A DNA stretch of 64,000 nucleotides, from contig JAACJP010000042.1 of the NCBI GenBank assembly GCA_013368375.1, forward strand, positions 248,001 to 312,000, read 5' to 3'. Within the stretch, counting starts at the first letter, position 1. Each line of letters opens with the position of its first letter. The notes beneath the pieces were generated by a model. The model did not search any database. It had not been told where the DNA came from and saw only the letters and a program-made list of their open reading frames with translations. Positions 1 through 11,277 of the stretch are shown here, piece by piece. Origin of the DNA: Tricholomella constricta. Taxonomy: Eukaryota; Basidiomycota; Agaricomycetes; Agaricales; Lyophyllaceae. The translations under genes were made by a program, and so were the position numbers.

Positions 1-74
1 AGGACGCAGTCCCCGCCGACCCGACTCCATCGTCGGCCGACGCGACTGCCTCCGACGCCGAGGAGGGTTTTTAA
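1..74 (+). CDS. Gag C-terminal tail (partial) of the decayed gypsy element
   Basis: The first 74 bases read as the last codons of gag, ending in TAA at 72-74. They align with the acidic tail of the intact gag, which ends at 58122. The zinc knuckle and capsid part are outside the window. Evidence is limited to frame and homology with the second copy. Confidence 0.75.
   Translation, partial: DAVPADPTPSSADATASDAEEGF
65..71 (+). promoter_or_regulatory. -1 ribosomal frameshift heptamer G GGT TTT at the gag stop
   Basis: In the gag frame the codons are GGT TTT TAA. Slipping back one base gives GGG TTT TTA and enters the pol frame, which is open from there through 1864. This fits the canonical X XXY YYZ pattern. 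The other copy has G GAT TTT at the same place. Confidence 0.6.
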
Positions 75-1864
75 TCACACAACGGGTGGAACGTACGCCC
101 CCGTTGTCTAGTCGTAATCGGTTCGCTCCTTTATCCGTAGAATACGCCAATACACCTAATATTGCTGCTATTCCGACGAGTGAACCGACCAACAAAGACG
201 TACAAAACCCCTCCGACCCGACGACACCGATCGCAGTCGCTAAGCCGATCGCCCTGTCGCGTCGTGGCCTACCCCGCTGGGAAAAGCGACTTCCTAGTCG
301 CTTCATCGCCGCTGCCTCCCCCTGCCCCAGATCCCTGTGGCTCAACGTCGAACTGGAGACCACCAACACCCAGGAGTCGCATGCCGTCACTGCCCTAGTG
401 GACAGCGGAGCGACCGGCAGTTTTCTCAATGTCGCTTTCGTCGAGAAACACAAGCTCACGACCAAGGTGCTTAGTCAGCCATCCCCGGTTTACAATGTGG
501 ACGGCACCCTCAACGAAGGCGGTTCGGTCTCTTGCATCGTAGAAGCTGTCTTGCGATACAACGGTCATACCGAACGAGCCGTCTTCGGGGTCACCCAGTT
601 AGGCAAGCAAGACATGATCCTCGGGTTCAACTGGCTTAAAAACCATAACCCCGAGATCGACTGGGAGACCAAGGAGGTGAAGATGAGTCGCTGTCCGACG
701 CAGTGCGACACCTGCAAGGACGAGGTCAAAGCCGATCGGCGCGCACGCACCAGAGTGCGCGCAGCGATCCGCGCCTGTCGAGCCGACGGTATCCCGATGA
801 CTGAGCCCGACCTGCGAGCCCCGACCAACCCGTATGTTGAGGACAACTCTGATGAGGAGGAGTTCCTCCCCTACACCCCGATCCTGGAGGAACCTGACCC
901 AGAGTCTGACGACTTCCTGGTGGAAACCTTCCTGAATGGCGATCGCATCTTCGCGACCGCGATCCATCCGACTCCGACCACCGAACATATTCGGGCCAGC
1001 CAAACGACATCGCAGCGACTTGCAGAAGCGCACGCTGCTAACTCCGTGCCCAGAACTTTCCGCGACGCAGTACCAACCCACCTCCACGACTTTGAAGACG
1101 TCTTCTCTAAAGTCGCATTCGATGAGCTTCCAGAGCGCAAGCAATGGGACCATGCCATCGAACTGGAGCCGGGCATGTCGCCGACGGGCACGAAGGTCTA
1201 CCCGCTCTCACCGGCAGAACAGGTCAAACTCGACGCGTTCCTCAAGGAGAACCTCGAGACAGGTCGCATCCGACCGTCCAAGTCGCCCATGGCGTCGCCG
1301 GTCTTCTTCATCAAGAAGAAGGACGGGTCGCTCCGTCTGGTTCAGGACTACCGGACGCTCAATGCGCTCACGGTGAAGAACCGATACCCGCTGCCCCTCA
1401 TTATCGAACTGGTAAATAACCTTCGTGGCGCGCGGTACTTCACCAAGTTGGACGTCCGATGGGGGTACAACAACGTCCGGATCAAGGAAGGCGACGAGTG
1501 GAAGGCAGCGTTTCGGACGAATCGCGGCCTCTTCGAGCCGCTCGTCATGTTTTTCGGCCTCACGAACAGCCCCGCCACATTTCAGACCATGATGAATGAT
1601 ATCTTCCGCGATCTGATCGCTGAAGGTGTTGTTTGCGTGTACCTCGATGACATCTTGATTTATACAAAGACGCTAGAGGAACACCGTCGGGTCGCGCGAC
1701 TGGTACTGGACCGACTCCGCGAACATCAGCTGTTCTTAAAGCCCGAGAAATGCGAATTCGAGCAGACTAAGATCGAGTATCTCGGGCTGATCATTTTGCA
1801 AGGGCAAGCGGAAATGGATCCGGTTAAAGTCGCTGGAGCGTTGGAATTGATAGAAAGATGCTAG
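65..1864 (+). pseudogene. Gypsy pol, first part: protease and reverse transcriptase
   Basis: Reached by -1 frameshifting from gag. It shows an aspartic protease with the DSGATG motif (about 395-420). The reverse transcriptase follows, with its polymerase signature in the form YLDD near 1640. The frame stops at 1862-1864 inside a short filler that replaces the RT connection and RNase H region found at about 59892-60352 in the intact copy. What remains of protease and RT is still an open frame, so the deletion is the main visible lesion in this half. Confidence 0.9.
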
Positions 1865-1870
1865 AGATGA

Positions 1871-3676
1871 GACAAGAACCTTGAGTACTTCCTCACCGCG
1901 AAGAAACTCAACCGGCGTCAAGCCCAATGGTCGCTTTACCTCGCTAACTTCGACTTCGCCCTCCACCACCGTCCTGGCCGTAGCATGGGCAAACCCGACG
2001 CGTTATCGCGTCGCCCCGACCATGGCGACGGAAGCGCTGACAACGCCAACATTGTGCTGCTCAAACCAGAATTCTTCGCCGTTCGTGCAACTGAAGGCCT
2101 TGCACTGGTCGGAGAGGAGGATGATGTGCTGAAAGCGATCCGCAAGGGCAATCGCGATGGAGCTCAGGAGGATGCGGTTGCGAAAGCGGCGCAACTGGTC
2201 AAAGCATCCAAGATCGCCGGACGCTCCCTTCGCTTTGGCGAGTGGGGAGAGGAAGGCGGTCTGCTCACGTTCCGTGGACGGATCTATGTCCCAAACGTCC
2301 CAGACCTTCGCCGACGCATTGTGGAGCAGCACCACGACTCCAAGGTCGCTGGTCACCCCGGTCGCTGGAAGACGCTCGAACTGGTGTCGCGCAACTACTG
2401 GTGGCCCCAGATGTCGCGCTTCATCGGTTCGTACACCAGCACCTGTGACATGTGTCTGCGCACGAAACCTCGCCGCCAACTCCCCGTCGGACAGCTGCAG
2501 CCGCTTCCCATCCCCGAAGGCCGATGGAATGTCGTATCGGTCGACTTCATCACCGAACTTCCAGAGTCCAACGGCCACGACGCGATCATGAATGTCGTGG
2601 ATTCGGTCGGAAAGCGCGCGCACTTCATCGCGTCGCACACGACTTGTTCGGCCCTGGGAGCTGCGAACCTCTACCGTCGCCACGTCTGGAAGCTGCACGG
2701 TCTCCCCGACGCATTCGTCTCCGATCGAGGTCCACAGTTCGTCGCCGGGTTCACGCGCGAACTGTACAGACTTCTGGGTATCAAGCTGTCAGCCTCGACG
2801 GCGTACCACCCACAGACCGACGGACAGACGGAGCGTGTCAACCAGGAACTGGAACAGTTCTTGCGAGTCTTCTGCAATGAGTGCCAGAACGATTGGGAGG
2901 ATCTCCTGCCCGACGCCGAATTCAGTTACAACAACCATGTACATTCGGCGACGCAGCAGACCCCCTTCCTGCTTGACACTGGTCGGCATCCGCGCATGGG
3001 CTATGAGCCGCGTCGGGGCGTTTCCAAGAATGAGTCAGCCGACGAGTTCGTGGAGCGCATGAAAGAAGCACAGGAGGAAGCCAAGGCAGCGCTTTCAAAG
3101 GCCAAAGACGACATGGAGCGGTATTACAACCAGCGACACGCCCCAACGCCCGACTACCAGCCTGGCGACAAGGTATACTTGGACGCGACCGACATTTCTA
3201 CGACCCGACCGTCTAAGGAGTTGTCGCATCGCTACCTTGGCCCTTTCGTCGTGCAAAGGCGAGTTGGCCCGCTTGCATACCGCCTCCTGCTGCCTCAGTC
3301 CATGAAGCGCATCCACCCAGTCTTCCACGTCGTGAAGCTCATCCCCGCCGTCGCTGATCCGATCGAAGGTCGTCGATCCGATCCCCCTCCGCCCCCCGAC
3401 ATAATCGACGACGAACCCCATTACGAAGTTGAAAAGATCCTCGATAGCCAAACCTTCCGCAAAAAACTACAGTACAAGGTCCTGTGGAAGGGCTATGGTT
3501 ACGAAGAAGCTTCTTGGGAACCTCGCGAAAATGTCGCCGCCCCCGATCTGGTGCGAAAGTTCCACCGTGACAACCCTGACGCTGCCCGCCACATTCGTGG
3601 CATATTCACGTTATCCCCGGCCGTCTTCGCCACCGGGGCCCCGCACCGAGTCGTTGCGATTCAAAAGGGGGGGTGA
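1871..3676 (+). pseudogene. Gypsy pol, second part: integrase and chromodomain
   Basis: The open frame resumes at 1871 at the end of RNase H and runs to TGA at 3674-3676. It contains the HHCC zinc-binding region (H-H about 2330-2360, CDMC about 2448-2459) and the DDE core: VDF near 2540, DRGPQF near 2725, and the E of the HPQTDGQTERVNQELE stretch near 2850. A C-terminal chromodomain with WKGYG and SWEP follows at about 3425-3540. Chromodomains in this family bind histone marks and steer integration. It has no start of its own and would be made only as part of an intact pol. Confidence 0.9.
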
Positions 3677-4107
3677 TGTTAGGGGAACACCCGTTCACGC
3701 CCTCCGACGCTCATCGACTGTCCCCCGACATGTGCGATCGCTCCCGACCGATCGCGCCCCCGACCCCGACGCTCCGACCCAAGCGTCGGTGTACATACTT
3801 ATACATCCCTGTCACTACCTCCCCTTCCAGCGCGCGCCCGATCCCGACGTCCGACATCCCGACGTCGGTCGCCCGACCTCGTGCCTGCGCCCTGAGCCAC
3901 GAGGATCGGACAGCGTCGGGAACGTGTACATACACGCACCACTGCCCATCCGTTATCATTTACATACCATACACCCCAGAGAGCCGGCCCTCACGTATCT
4001 TATTCGTATATAGTCATCCTCCCGACATGGGGGAATCCTTTACTCTATTCTCATTGGATTCCCCTCTGTCAGCACGACTAAGCTCTGCAGCTGAGGTTGC
4101 CCTAACA
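3677..4107 (+). repeat. 3' LTR of the decayed gypsy element
   Basis: Begins TGTTAGGGG directly after the pol stop and a purine tract (about 3664-3673) and ends CCCTAACA. It aligns with the 470 bp LTRs of the young copy but is 39 bp shorter and differs at many sites. The TATATA-type box before the transcription start is kept near 4008. Confidence 0.92.
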
Positions 4108-5206
4108 GACAGGCGATTTCACGTTCAGGTTGCTGGCGAGACAGTGAGGGCGCACTTATGATGTCGTTTGGTTGAATGGACATCTTTGGTAAATGAAGGC
4201 ATAACGAAACCAAACGTTGCATTTTTTTATCCCCACCCTACCTGCCTCTGCCCACCACACACTAGTACCTGCCTTCTGCTCACCACACTCTAGTACCTGC
4301 CTCTGCCCACCACACACTACTTCACATGGAGGGTAAGTCCCACTCACTGATCATGGTCTCCAGACTGTAACATCTGATGATAATTAGACATAACCATGTT
4401 ACCACCTGACACCCCAGTTCCTTCTTTGGATACACCTGGCCATGGTGAGTACCTGCATGTTTGCTGCCTGGTGCTGCTACTCATACCTACAGCTATAGAC
4501 AACAGGTACTCAATCACTGCAATGGACGTCGACCTCGTCCCTCAGGCGCCAACGCCGACTGCCGTCGCGACCCCTCTATCTCCTGGTGCGCCCACTTCAT
4601 TTCATTTTTGCTCCTTCTTTTTCGAATTTTTCTCGTTGAACTTTCAGACACGATGGACGTGGACCCGACACCATCCATCGTCGTCAGCGCTGTCCCACCG
4701 TCCGTCGCCTCCAGCGCACCCGCGCCGTCGATCACCACCGGCGCCCCCACGCCTTCCATCGTCGCCAGCACTCCCACGCTGATCGTCGTCGTCAATGCTC
4801 CCGCGTCGCTCACTCTCGATGATGACGTTGTTATGGATGAGCTCCCTGTTTAGCGTACCATCGACCGATGAATATGCGAAGGCTGATTTTCGAATGTACG
4901 TACGATATTTTAAAACCACATATAATCTGACTTCGGTTTCTACAGCTATTTTTTTTGTTTTCTTGAACCGTAACTTACGCCATCTTGCTGCGTATGGTAC
5001 CGCCTCTCGTACACTCTTACGCTCTCCATATGTAGCATAATGTACTTTTTACGTCGTATACATTTAGATTATCTTGTCGCGTCGCGCATGACCGCCCAAT
5101 ATCGTCATCGCATATATGTATTAAAAGTAACTAATAATCACGGCATATATCTCACGGATACCTGACAGAACTTGGTCCTGCCGTTCAACGGCCACACCTT
5201 ACCTAG
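4108..5206. other. Intergenic, with a 3-unit minisatellite
   Basis: No convincing gene. At 4241-4322 there are three tandem copies of a 27-28 bp unit starting CCTGCC and rich in CACCACAC. A short open frame at 4652-4853 begins MDVDPTPS and is a run of Ser, Pro, Ala, Thr and Val ending in an acidic tail; it resembles nothing I recognise. A near copy of its start (ATGGACGT.GAC) lies at 4521. Confidence 0.5.
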
Positions 5207-5212
5207 TAATTC

Positions 5213-8200
5213 CTAATTATCGGGTATATCGAGCTCATGTCCCAGAGCAGCCCATTGCTTCTCAAAGGCAAGCAGACCATCAACAGCATCCAGAAACGTC
5301 ACCTCCCGTGGCTTAAAGTCCTCCTTCTTGATCCCCACCAGCTGCTCGATCCGTGCAAAGTCGATCGGCGCCCTGTCAAACGTGAACTTCGGTGGCGGCT
5401 CCTTGTTCAGCCGGTCCTTCAACTCCGGACGCTTCTCTGCGAGGAGCTGCAGGATCTCGGTAAAGTCGTAACCGTGCGGGGAGCAAAACACGACACGTTT
5501 GCGCCCGACGGCGGATGTGGGTGGGCTGTTGAGACCTAGGATGTGGGCTTTGGCGCAGTCTCGGACGTCTGCGTAACCAGGGAAAGGAGGGAACCTGCTC
5601 GAGGGTTTAAGGAAGCGGTATAGCTGGATGTTCGTGGAGAGGCGGTAGTAGTCCGGCGTGGGCTGCGTGAAGCCCTCTGGAAACGGGCCATATAGGAATG
5701 GAGGATTGACTGTATGGGGCGCGTGGTGAGATTTTTTGTAGCGTGCAGGTGAGGCGTGAGGCGTACTGGTGGTGATTTCCAACTCCGGATGAGCTGCGCT
5801 GAAAGCCCAAAGCTCCCGTTCGGCCAAGGTTCTTCCGGCGCAGTAGACATCCCATTTAGTTCCTTCGAGCACCTTGTCCGGGTCGACGTGGTACCAGTCT
5901 ACAGTTGCGGACACCCAAACACGACAAAATCATTGGTCGAATTATCAGCGCCGCCGCAACAACTGAGAGCTTCAAAAACAGTCAGAACACGTACCTAGAA
6001 GCTACCTGAAGACGTTTGTACGAGCCATTTTGCCCAATTCAAATTTTTTTTTGAAAAACCCTCAAAAATTTGGCCACCCTCAAAAAAATTGGCTAAAATA
6101 ATGAAAAAAGCGGAATCGAGAGAACTCGGTCTGTAGCGCATGAATCCGAAAGAAAAGAACACCATAGATTGTAATTGATCCGCAAAATAAATCAACATTT
6201 TTGCCTCTCAAGCGTTGTCTCCAGCTCAGTTAAACCTCATATGGCACGCGGCCGGCCTCCTAAATGTCCCAGACACACTGGAGGACTTCGAAATCAGCAA
6301 CCCCATGATGTTCGCGACCTTGAGAAACATGTCGAGCGATGATGCGAGCCTCGATCCTGAGTCCGAAAATGAGGTGACTGATGCCGAGCTCCTTTGGGAA
6401 ATAGCGGAGGTGGAAAATGGAGAACAGATGGCTGATGGGCCGGACTCAGATGGGTGGGAGGATGAGGAGCTTCAGGAAAAACTGGCTGCCCTTGCTGAAA
6501 ATGAAGGAGATGACCTCAAGGATGAACCATGGCTGCCATTCCATGTCAGAAGGAAGAAAATGAAAACAGGTAAAGTCAAGTAAAGTACATCACCAGAGAA
6601 GGAATACACACTGAAGAAAACACCCAGGACGACCTAAAGAATATGTTAAGGGTCCGGATTTGGTATCTACTACGTAGCAAGGAACGACCAGAGGATTAGA
6701 TGAATGTCTTTGCCGGAACGTCGGATGTTGCCGGCATCTCTTCCTCCCTCCGGCTACATCGACGTTCCCAACGATCTCGAGCCCTCCGTCGTCGTGAGCG
6801 GCTCCATTCTCTTTCTTTTCCCCACCCTCCACTCCCTCTTCAACTCGAACATTTCCTCAAAGCCTCAAACTGGTGTGAGTAAAATGTTGTTCTCGTCTCA
6901 CGGCCCTCGTCGAGCATGCGAGTTTGGTTGCCCTCCAGCCCAAATCGCAGCTCGCCTCGGCCGCATGGGATTTTGACTGACTTTTCCTGATGCCGGGAAG
7001 CGCTGCGCGCTTTCACCCACCATCCATACTCCGTACCTACTACATTGCTTAATTCCATAGACCCGCGGGCGCATCGCCCTTAAATTGCATTCTGCTAAAA
7101 CCTCCTATGTTCCAGGCAAAGAGTCATGAGCAAGTCAGAACGCACGAGGAGGCGATATTGCAAGTCCACGCGAGGCCAAATGCTCACCTGTGTGTGCAGC
7201 CGACAGTGTCAACTGTTGCATGGCTCGCCTTCTTAGCCAGCAGGATGACTTCAAACACCAAAAATCTCAGCTTGAGATGTTGATCAAGGAAGCGGGACAT
7301 TTGAGTGTATTTTTCTCCCAAAATTTCACTGTGAACTGAATCCAATTGAAATGGTGCGTGTTCAACAAATCAAACTTTGAAATTAATTTTAATGTAATTT
7401 ATCAAGTACTGGGGCTGGGTCAAATATCGCTACAGAGAAGTTCCTAAGAAGACCTTCGCAGAGGCAAAGGAGCTGGCGGAGACGAACCTTAATGCGTGCC
7501 CGGACATCATGATTCGGCGTTTCATCAATCGTCTTGGAGATTTATGAGCGCGTATCGGATAGGTCTCACGGAACAGGCAGCTGTGTGGGCCGTACGCAAG
7601 CAGAAGCAGCATCGGCAAATCTCTCAGCAGGCGTTGATGTCTATCGAGGCTGTTCTAAACTGATTGAGTGTACCTTAGGCCTCACAGAGGTACATAGAAT
7701 TGGAAAATTTTCTGCCAAAAATTTGGCCACCTTAAAAAGTCATAATTTTCGTGAAGTAAGACCGTTTTTGGGCATTTCTCAACTCTCTGAGTCCGATTGT
7801 GAAGCCAGTTTCACGCCAAACAAAGCTGTTCAACCACAATCAATATTGTCATGTTTGGCTGTCCGCAACTGTAGCAAATTTTAGAAGTCGGACTAATGTA
7901 GCACGACGAGAACGAACCTTGATCCGTGAATAAGGCTGGATTCGCGTTGATGAGGGTAGAGACGGTGACGATTGAGCTCGTCACGACGATACGTGTGATA
8001 CCCGCCTTCTGGGCTTGACGGACAACATTGAGTGTTCCGTTGACTGCTCCCTGTACGTATGACATCGATGAAAAATCACAGAAACTGGAGATCGCGACTG
8101 TTGCCTTGAAGATCTCCTCTGGTTCTGCCCTATCCGCCAAGGGAGCCGCAGTATGAATGAGACCATCAACACCTTCCAAAGCCTCCGGGAACTGATCAGT

Positions 8201-8488
8201 AGCCAGATCAAGGACGTCGACGACCTGGAATCTGTCGCCGAACTTTGCATAGCTTTTCTTCAATTCTTCAATCCTGCGTCCACGGGCAGTACTGGCCAGA
8301 AGAGATGAACGATATATATGAACGGATGAATCGAAGACAACGTACGCTCTGACACTGTATCCATTGTCTAATAGCTGCGTCGCGATGTGGGATCCTAGGA
8401 ATCCTGAAGCGCCAGTAAGCTGGCACAATGACGGTGAGAGGAATTTTCGACGTGAGTGCTCAGAACTTACGAAGATGAGTTGGGGCAT
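5213..8488 (-). CDS. NAD(P)-dependent reductase (extended SDR), duplicate A, transposon in intron 4
   Basis: Exons, in coding order: 8471-8488, 8346-8419, 8105-8291, 7918-8050, 5767-5898, 5709-5213. They total 1041 nt, a 346-residue protein. The N-terminal Rossmann motif is TGASGFLGSH. The family (dihydroflavonol/cinnamoyl-CoA/methylglyoxal reductase-like) reduces carbonyls with NAD(P)H in the cytosol. The catalytic YxxxK motif reads YCAGR here: the lysine is arginine (codon 5831-5833), whereas the duplicate at 38268 keeps lysine. Intron 3 has a GC donor where the duplicate has GT. Intron 4 is 2019 bp because it holds a DNA transposon, but both splice sites are present. The frame is open. It may be spliced yet catalytically impaired; a pseudogene in progress is equally possible. 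Confidence 0.85.
6215..6583 (+). CDS. Acidic hypothetical ORF inside the Tc1-like element
   Basis: About 122 codons, strongly acidic in the middle (many Asp and Glu, residues about 40-105) with a basic C-terminus RRKKMKTGK. No family recognised. The track start is not ATG, and the true 5' end is unclear. It precedes the transposase relic in the same direction, so it could be the element's own N-terminal region or captured sequence. A GT donor right after AAAACAG near 6570 would allow splicing onward. Confidence 0.35.
   Translation: MSPAQLNLIWHAAGLLNVPDTLEDFEISNPMMFATLRNMSSDDASLDPESENEVTDAELLWEIAEVENGEQMADGPDSDGWEDEELQEKLAALAENEGDDLKDEPWLPFHVRRKKMKTGKVK
7190..7660 (+). pseudogene. Tc1/mariner-like transposase, C-terminal remnant
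   Basis: Fragments in order: CCMARLLSQQDDF and KSQLEMLIKEAGH (about 7215-7300), an ELNPIE-like block (about 7330-7350), a likely intron (7353 to about 7400), then WGWVKYRYREVPKKTF and the CPDIMIRRFINR block (about 7408-7530). These match the end of the DDE transposases common in basidiomycete Tc1/mariner elements. The reading frame is broken in several places: after the FTVN codons near 7338, and by a one-base loss before the SWRFMSAYR-like segment near 7531. The catalytic core is missing, so the element needs help to move. Confidence 0.7.
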
Positions 8489-10050
8489 ATTCAACGGCTT
8501 GTCCGTCGGCAAGGACCTTCTGTGTCGGCTATCTTACATGCTTCCTCGGAGGGGCGAAGACGTCTGCGATTTATGCCATCATTTACCGAAGCCTTGTTCG
8601 GTCCGCAGAACAAGTGTCGACCGCAAGCCTTTTCCGCCAATCTGGTCGATGTGGAGGGCACATGTCAAGCCAGATAAGGCATTGCACGTCAATCATTATC
8701 CACCGAAAATCCCGACGATGTAAACAAAGCATCCACCCTTTAGTTGCCGAGTGCGAGCCAGTGTCGGCGACAAGGCGGCGCCAAAGAAAAAAGAAACATT
8801 CCGAACTGTCTCTTACTAGCCTCGCGCGATCTTCGGCATAGGGATTGGGCTGGCAGAATTGATCAGAGAATGACAGTGACGGGTCTGCTCCGCGGAGTTC
8901 AGGTGCTGATGAGTTGAGATCCATACAGATCGAGGCTATTAATCGTGTTTCAAGAAAAGCAATGGAGCAAACTTGACCATTGTTGTTGTCAGTAACGAAC
9001 ACGCATGCTTCGTCGTCGTTTCAAACAGCGACCAGACGATCACGTGTGTCTTATTGTTCCTCCTGGGACCTAAGTTAGAATATACAAGAGCAAGCCATCC
9101 CGCCCATTCACGCTCAGCCATTACACAGGGGCTTGCTTGAGACGAAGCCATCCCGGATCCCTTGCGCCGCCGACCCCGACCCAGACCGCTTTGCAACCCC
9201 GCTGGATGGGCAAAAAGCAAAATCCAAGTCACGTCGAGGCGGCTGACAACTAGAATCGTTACTGACGTTGTTCCCTTTCTGATTATAGGTTATTAAATCT
9301 CATCTGGGATCTGGGGCTACTCTGGGGTCTCTCTGGGACTACAACTCGGGCTGAACTGGGGTCTCTGGGTCTTTTAACTGCATTCTTCAAGAGATTCTTA
9401 GGTTACACATCCTCGGTGAGCGTTTCTTTTTGCCTCAAAGATGCACTTATCGGACAAATAAACACTTATTAGAGACTCCGCTCCACACAAACATACGGGA
9501 GCGGCCTTACGACAGCTGGCGCCTATCATACACGCATACACGCTCACCGCTCACCACTGCGATCAACTCTCGAAGGCGTACGCGATATGCGATATTGCGA
9601 GTGAAAGCGAGGTGCTCTCTCCGCGTTGACGGACCGATGACATCGAAGGCCTGTACGCCCCGCTCCGTAATCCCACATTCACTATGTGCGGGGTGTCACC
9701 AGGTCCGTCCCAGTATCACAAGGCTTGTACTGAATAATATATCATGTTCTCTACAGGTTCTTTTGTCGAATATCTGATTCTGATATTGACTACTCCGAGA
9801 ACTGGCCAGCAGGAACTTCGGGGGCATCGTTCATGAACAGATAGTCTCAATACCATCGTATCCCTTGATATATGGTGTATTCAGTGCGATAATCAATGTT
9901 TGTGTTTCTCAATCGAAGGCAGGTCGGCTCGACACAAACTTCATCCTCATCGTAATCTAACGTCGAGCCATGCGCCCTTATACATTCTTGGCTCACATTA
10001 AAGTGAGTTGTAAACCTTTCGTATGAAATTATTTTACTCACACAAGATGA

Positions 10051-10290
10051 ATGCTCGCAGGCGCTGAAAGCAAACTCGCAGACTTTCTTGCAGTGGACTT
10101 TCCCCCAAATGGTCTCCGTCTACTCGATCTCGTACTTCATGAGCTCGAGCCAGTTTCACCATCGCTACTAGTCTTTGCAGTGTCGACTCTCGCAGCTACG
10201 TACGCTCTTTCTTGCTCCTCTTTCCTACTTCATCACTTGACGTTGGCTGTTCGCTTCATTGGAAAGGCCCAATACTCCTCCCTTGGGTAA
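10051..10290 (+). CDS. Conserved 79-residue ORF, duplicate A
   Basis: Begins at ATG and has a hydrophobic segment around LLVFAVSTLAATYALSC. The duplicate at 41078-41317 keeps the same length. Just downstream, in another frame, a short block ending LYGVLETDASATREEYDD is also kept, with differences mostly at third positions. This suggests a spliced gene whose exons I cannot join safely. No family recognised. Confidence 0.35.
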   Translation: MLAGAESKLADFLAVDFPPNGLRLLDLVLHELEPVSPSLLVFAVSTLAATYALSCSSFLLHHLTLAVRFIGKAQYSSLG

Positions 10291-10448
10291 GCCTGAGCGT
10301 GATTTCGAGCGGTTGCATCTCTATGGGGTCCTTGAAACTGACGCGAGCGCTACGAGGGAAGAATATGATGATTAGTTTCTCTTGAAAAATGACCGGTTTT
10401 CAATGGCGTCAAAACCTACTATGGACAGTGTTGCGACAACTATTCCTA

Positions 10449-11277
10449 CAGTCATTTGCCGGTTCTTGGTACAGTATCGGTCCTTGATACAAACTCCGAT
10501 TTCTTTTCATCCTCTCTCGCAAGTGCCTCGGAGTTTTTTCCATAACCATTACCTTCTATATATCAATGTATGTACCCATTCTCAATGTCATTGCTTGCGT
10601 TGAGCAAAACATATGTTGTAATCTGTTGAGATTTTGCAAATTTGCAGACTTTGAGACACTGATCCAAGAGACACTTTCCCAGTTCTTCACAATTTTGGTT
10701 GATAGAATCATTCTATCTACTCAATCCCATGTCTGCATGGAAGTAAATTCACCCTGTGTGCTTTTCACGGTGCGATTTGGGCCATTCATGGGGTGCACGA
10801 CGATCACAGCGCAGATGCTTTGGTCACATCACACTTTCCAAATTGGGCAGTCCTGAGATTCCTGATAACTGTTCGACGTCCTGAGCCATTTTTACGGCGC
10901 AATGCGCAATGCACATTCTCAATTCAAAGATGGGGACGCTTCAGCAACAAAGAGCCGCCTCCAGGAGGAGAGGATTTCGAGCAGAGCCTGAGCAGCGAGA
11001 CCGATGATGATTGATCTAATCATGATCTCGACCCGTTTTGGTCAACACGTTATAATGTGACCGGTGTACCAAGATTAGAATTTTTGTTGATAACGGATTT
11101 CTCGACAGATTTCCTCCATCGCCCACTTGCTCTCCTGAAATTGATATTCAAAGTTGCTACAATACATGTATTGACCCTAATTGATGATCCTATACCATTC
11201 TTTTCAATATTCACCTTAAAACTCAATTTTCCGACGACCATCTATATTTGGGTGTACCAAGGACCGGCAAATGACTG
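10449..11277. mobile_element. Non-autonomous TA-target DNA transposon, 829 bp
   Basis: Terminal inverted repeats begin CAGTCATTTGCCGGT and match over 25 bp with one mismatch. TA flanks both ends (10447-10448 and 11278-11279). The duplicate at about 41470 shows the empty site with a single TA. No transposase coding is visible, so it is a deletion derivative or MITE-like member of the Tc1/mariner-pogo group. Confidence 0.88.

Larger units (their letters stand above)
1..4107 (+). mobile_element. Decayed Ty3/gypsy chromovirus, 5' part outside the window
   Basis: The stretch holds the gag tail, a split pol and a 3' LTR. It is collinear with the full-length element at 56308-62629, so it is an older member of the same family. 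The 5' LTR and most of gag lie left of the window. Relative to the intact copy it lacks about 460 bp of pol (the end of RT and RNase H), replaced by about 34 bp of unrelated filler at 1837-1870. Its 3' LTR is 431 bp against 470 bp in the young copy. It cannot be autonomous. Confidence 0.93.
5902..7871 (+). mobile_element. Tc1/mariner-like DNA transposon in a reductase intron
   Basis: Terminal inverted repeats begin CAGTTGCGGACA and match over about 27 bp with a few mismatches. The element is flanked by TA on both sides (5900-5901 and 7872-7873). The undisturbed intron is seen in the duplicate at 38955-39001. The right half holds a decayed transposase end on the plus strand. The left half holds an unrelated open frame at 6215-6583. 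AT-rich subterminal sequence (AAAAATTTGGCCACC) occurs near both ends, at about 6064 and 7717. Confidence 0.9.

Noticed and set aside
4652..4853. Small Ser/Pro/Ala-rich gene beginning MDVDPTPS
   Set aside because: Low-complexity sequence, no splice context, no relative in the window. Kept only as a note in the spacer entry.
9430..9777. 115-codon plus-strand ORF, also seen at 40469
   Set aside because: It holds the expanding CATACACG repeat and differs in length between the copies, so it behaves like non-coding DNA.
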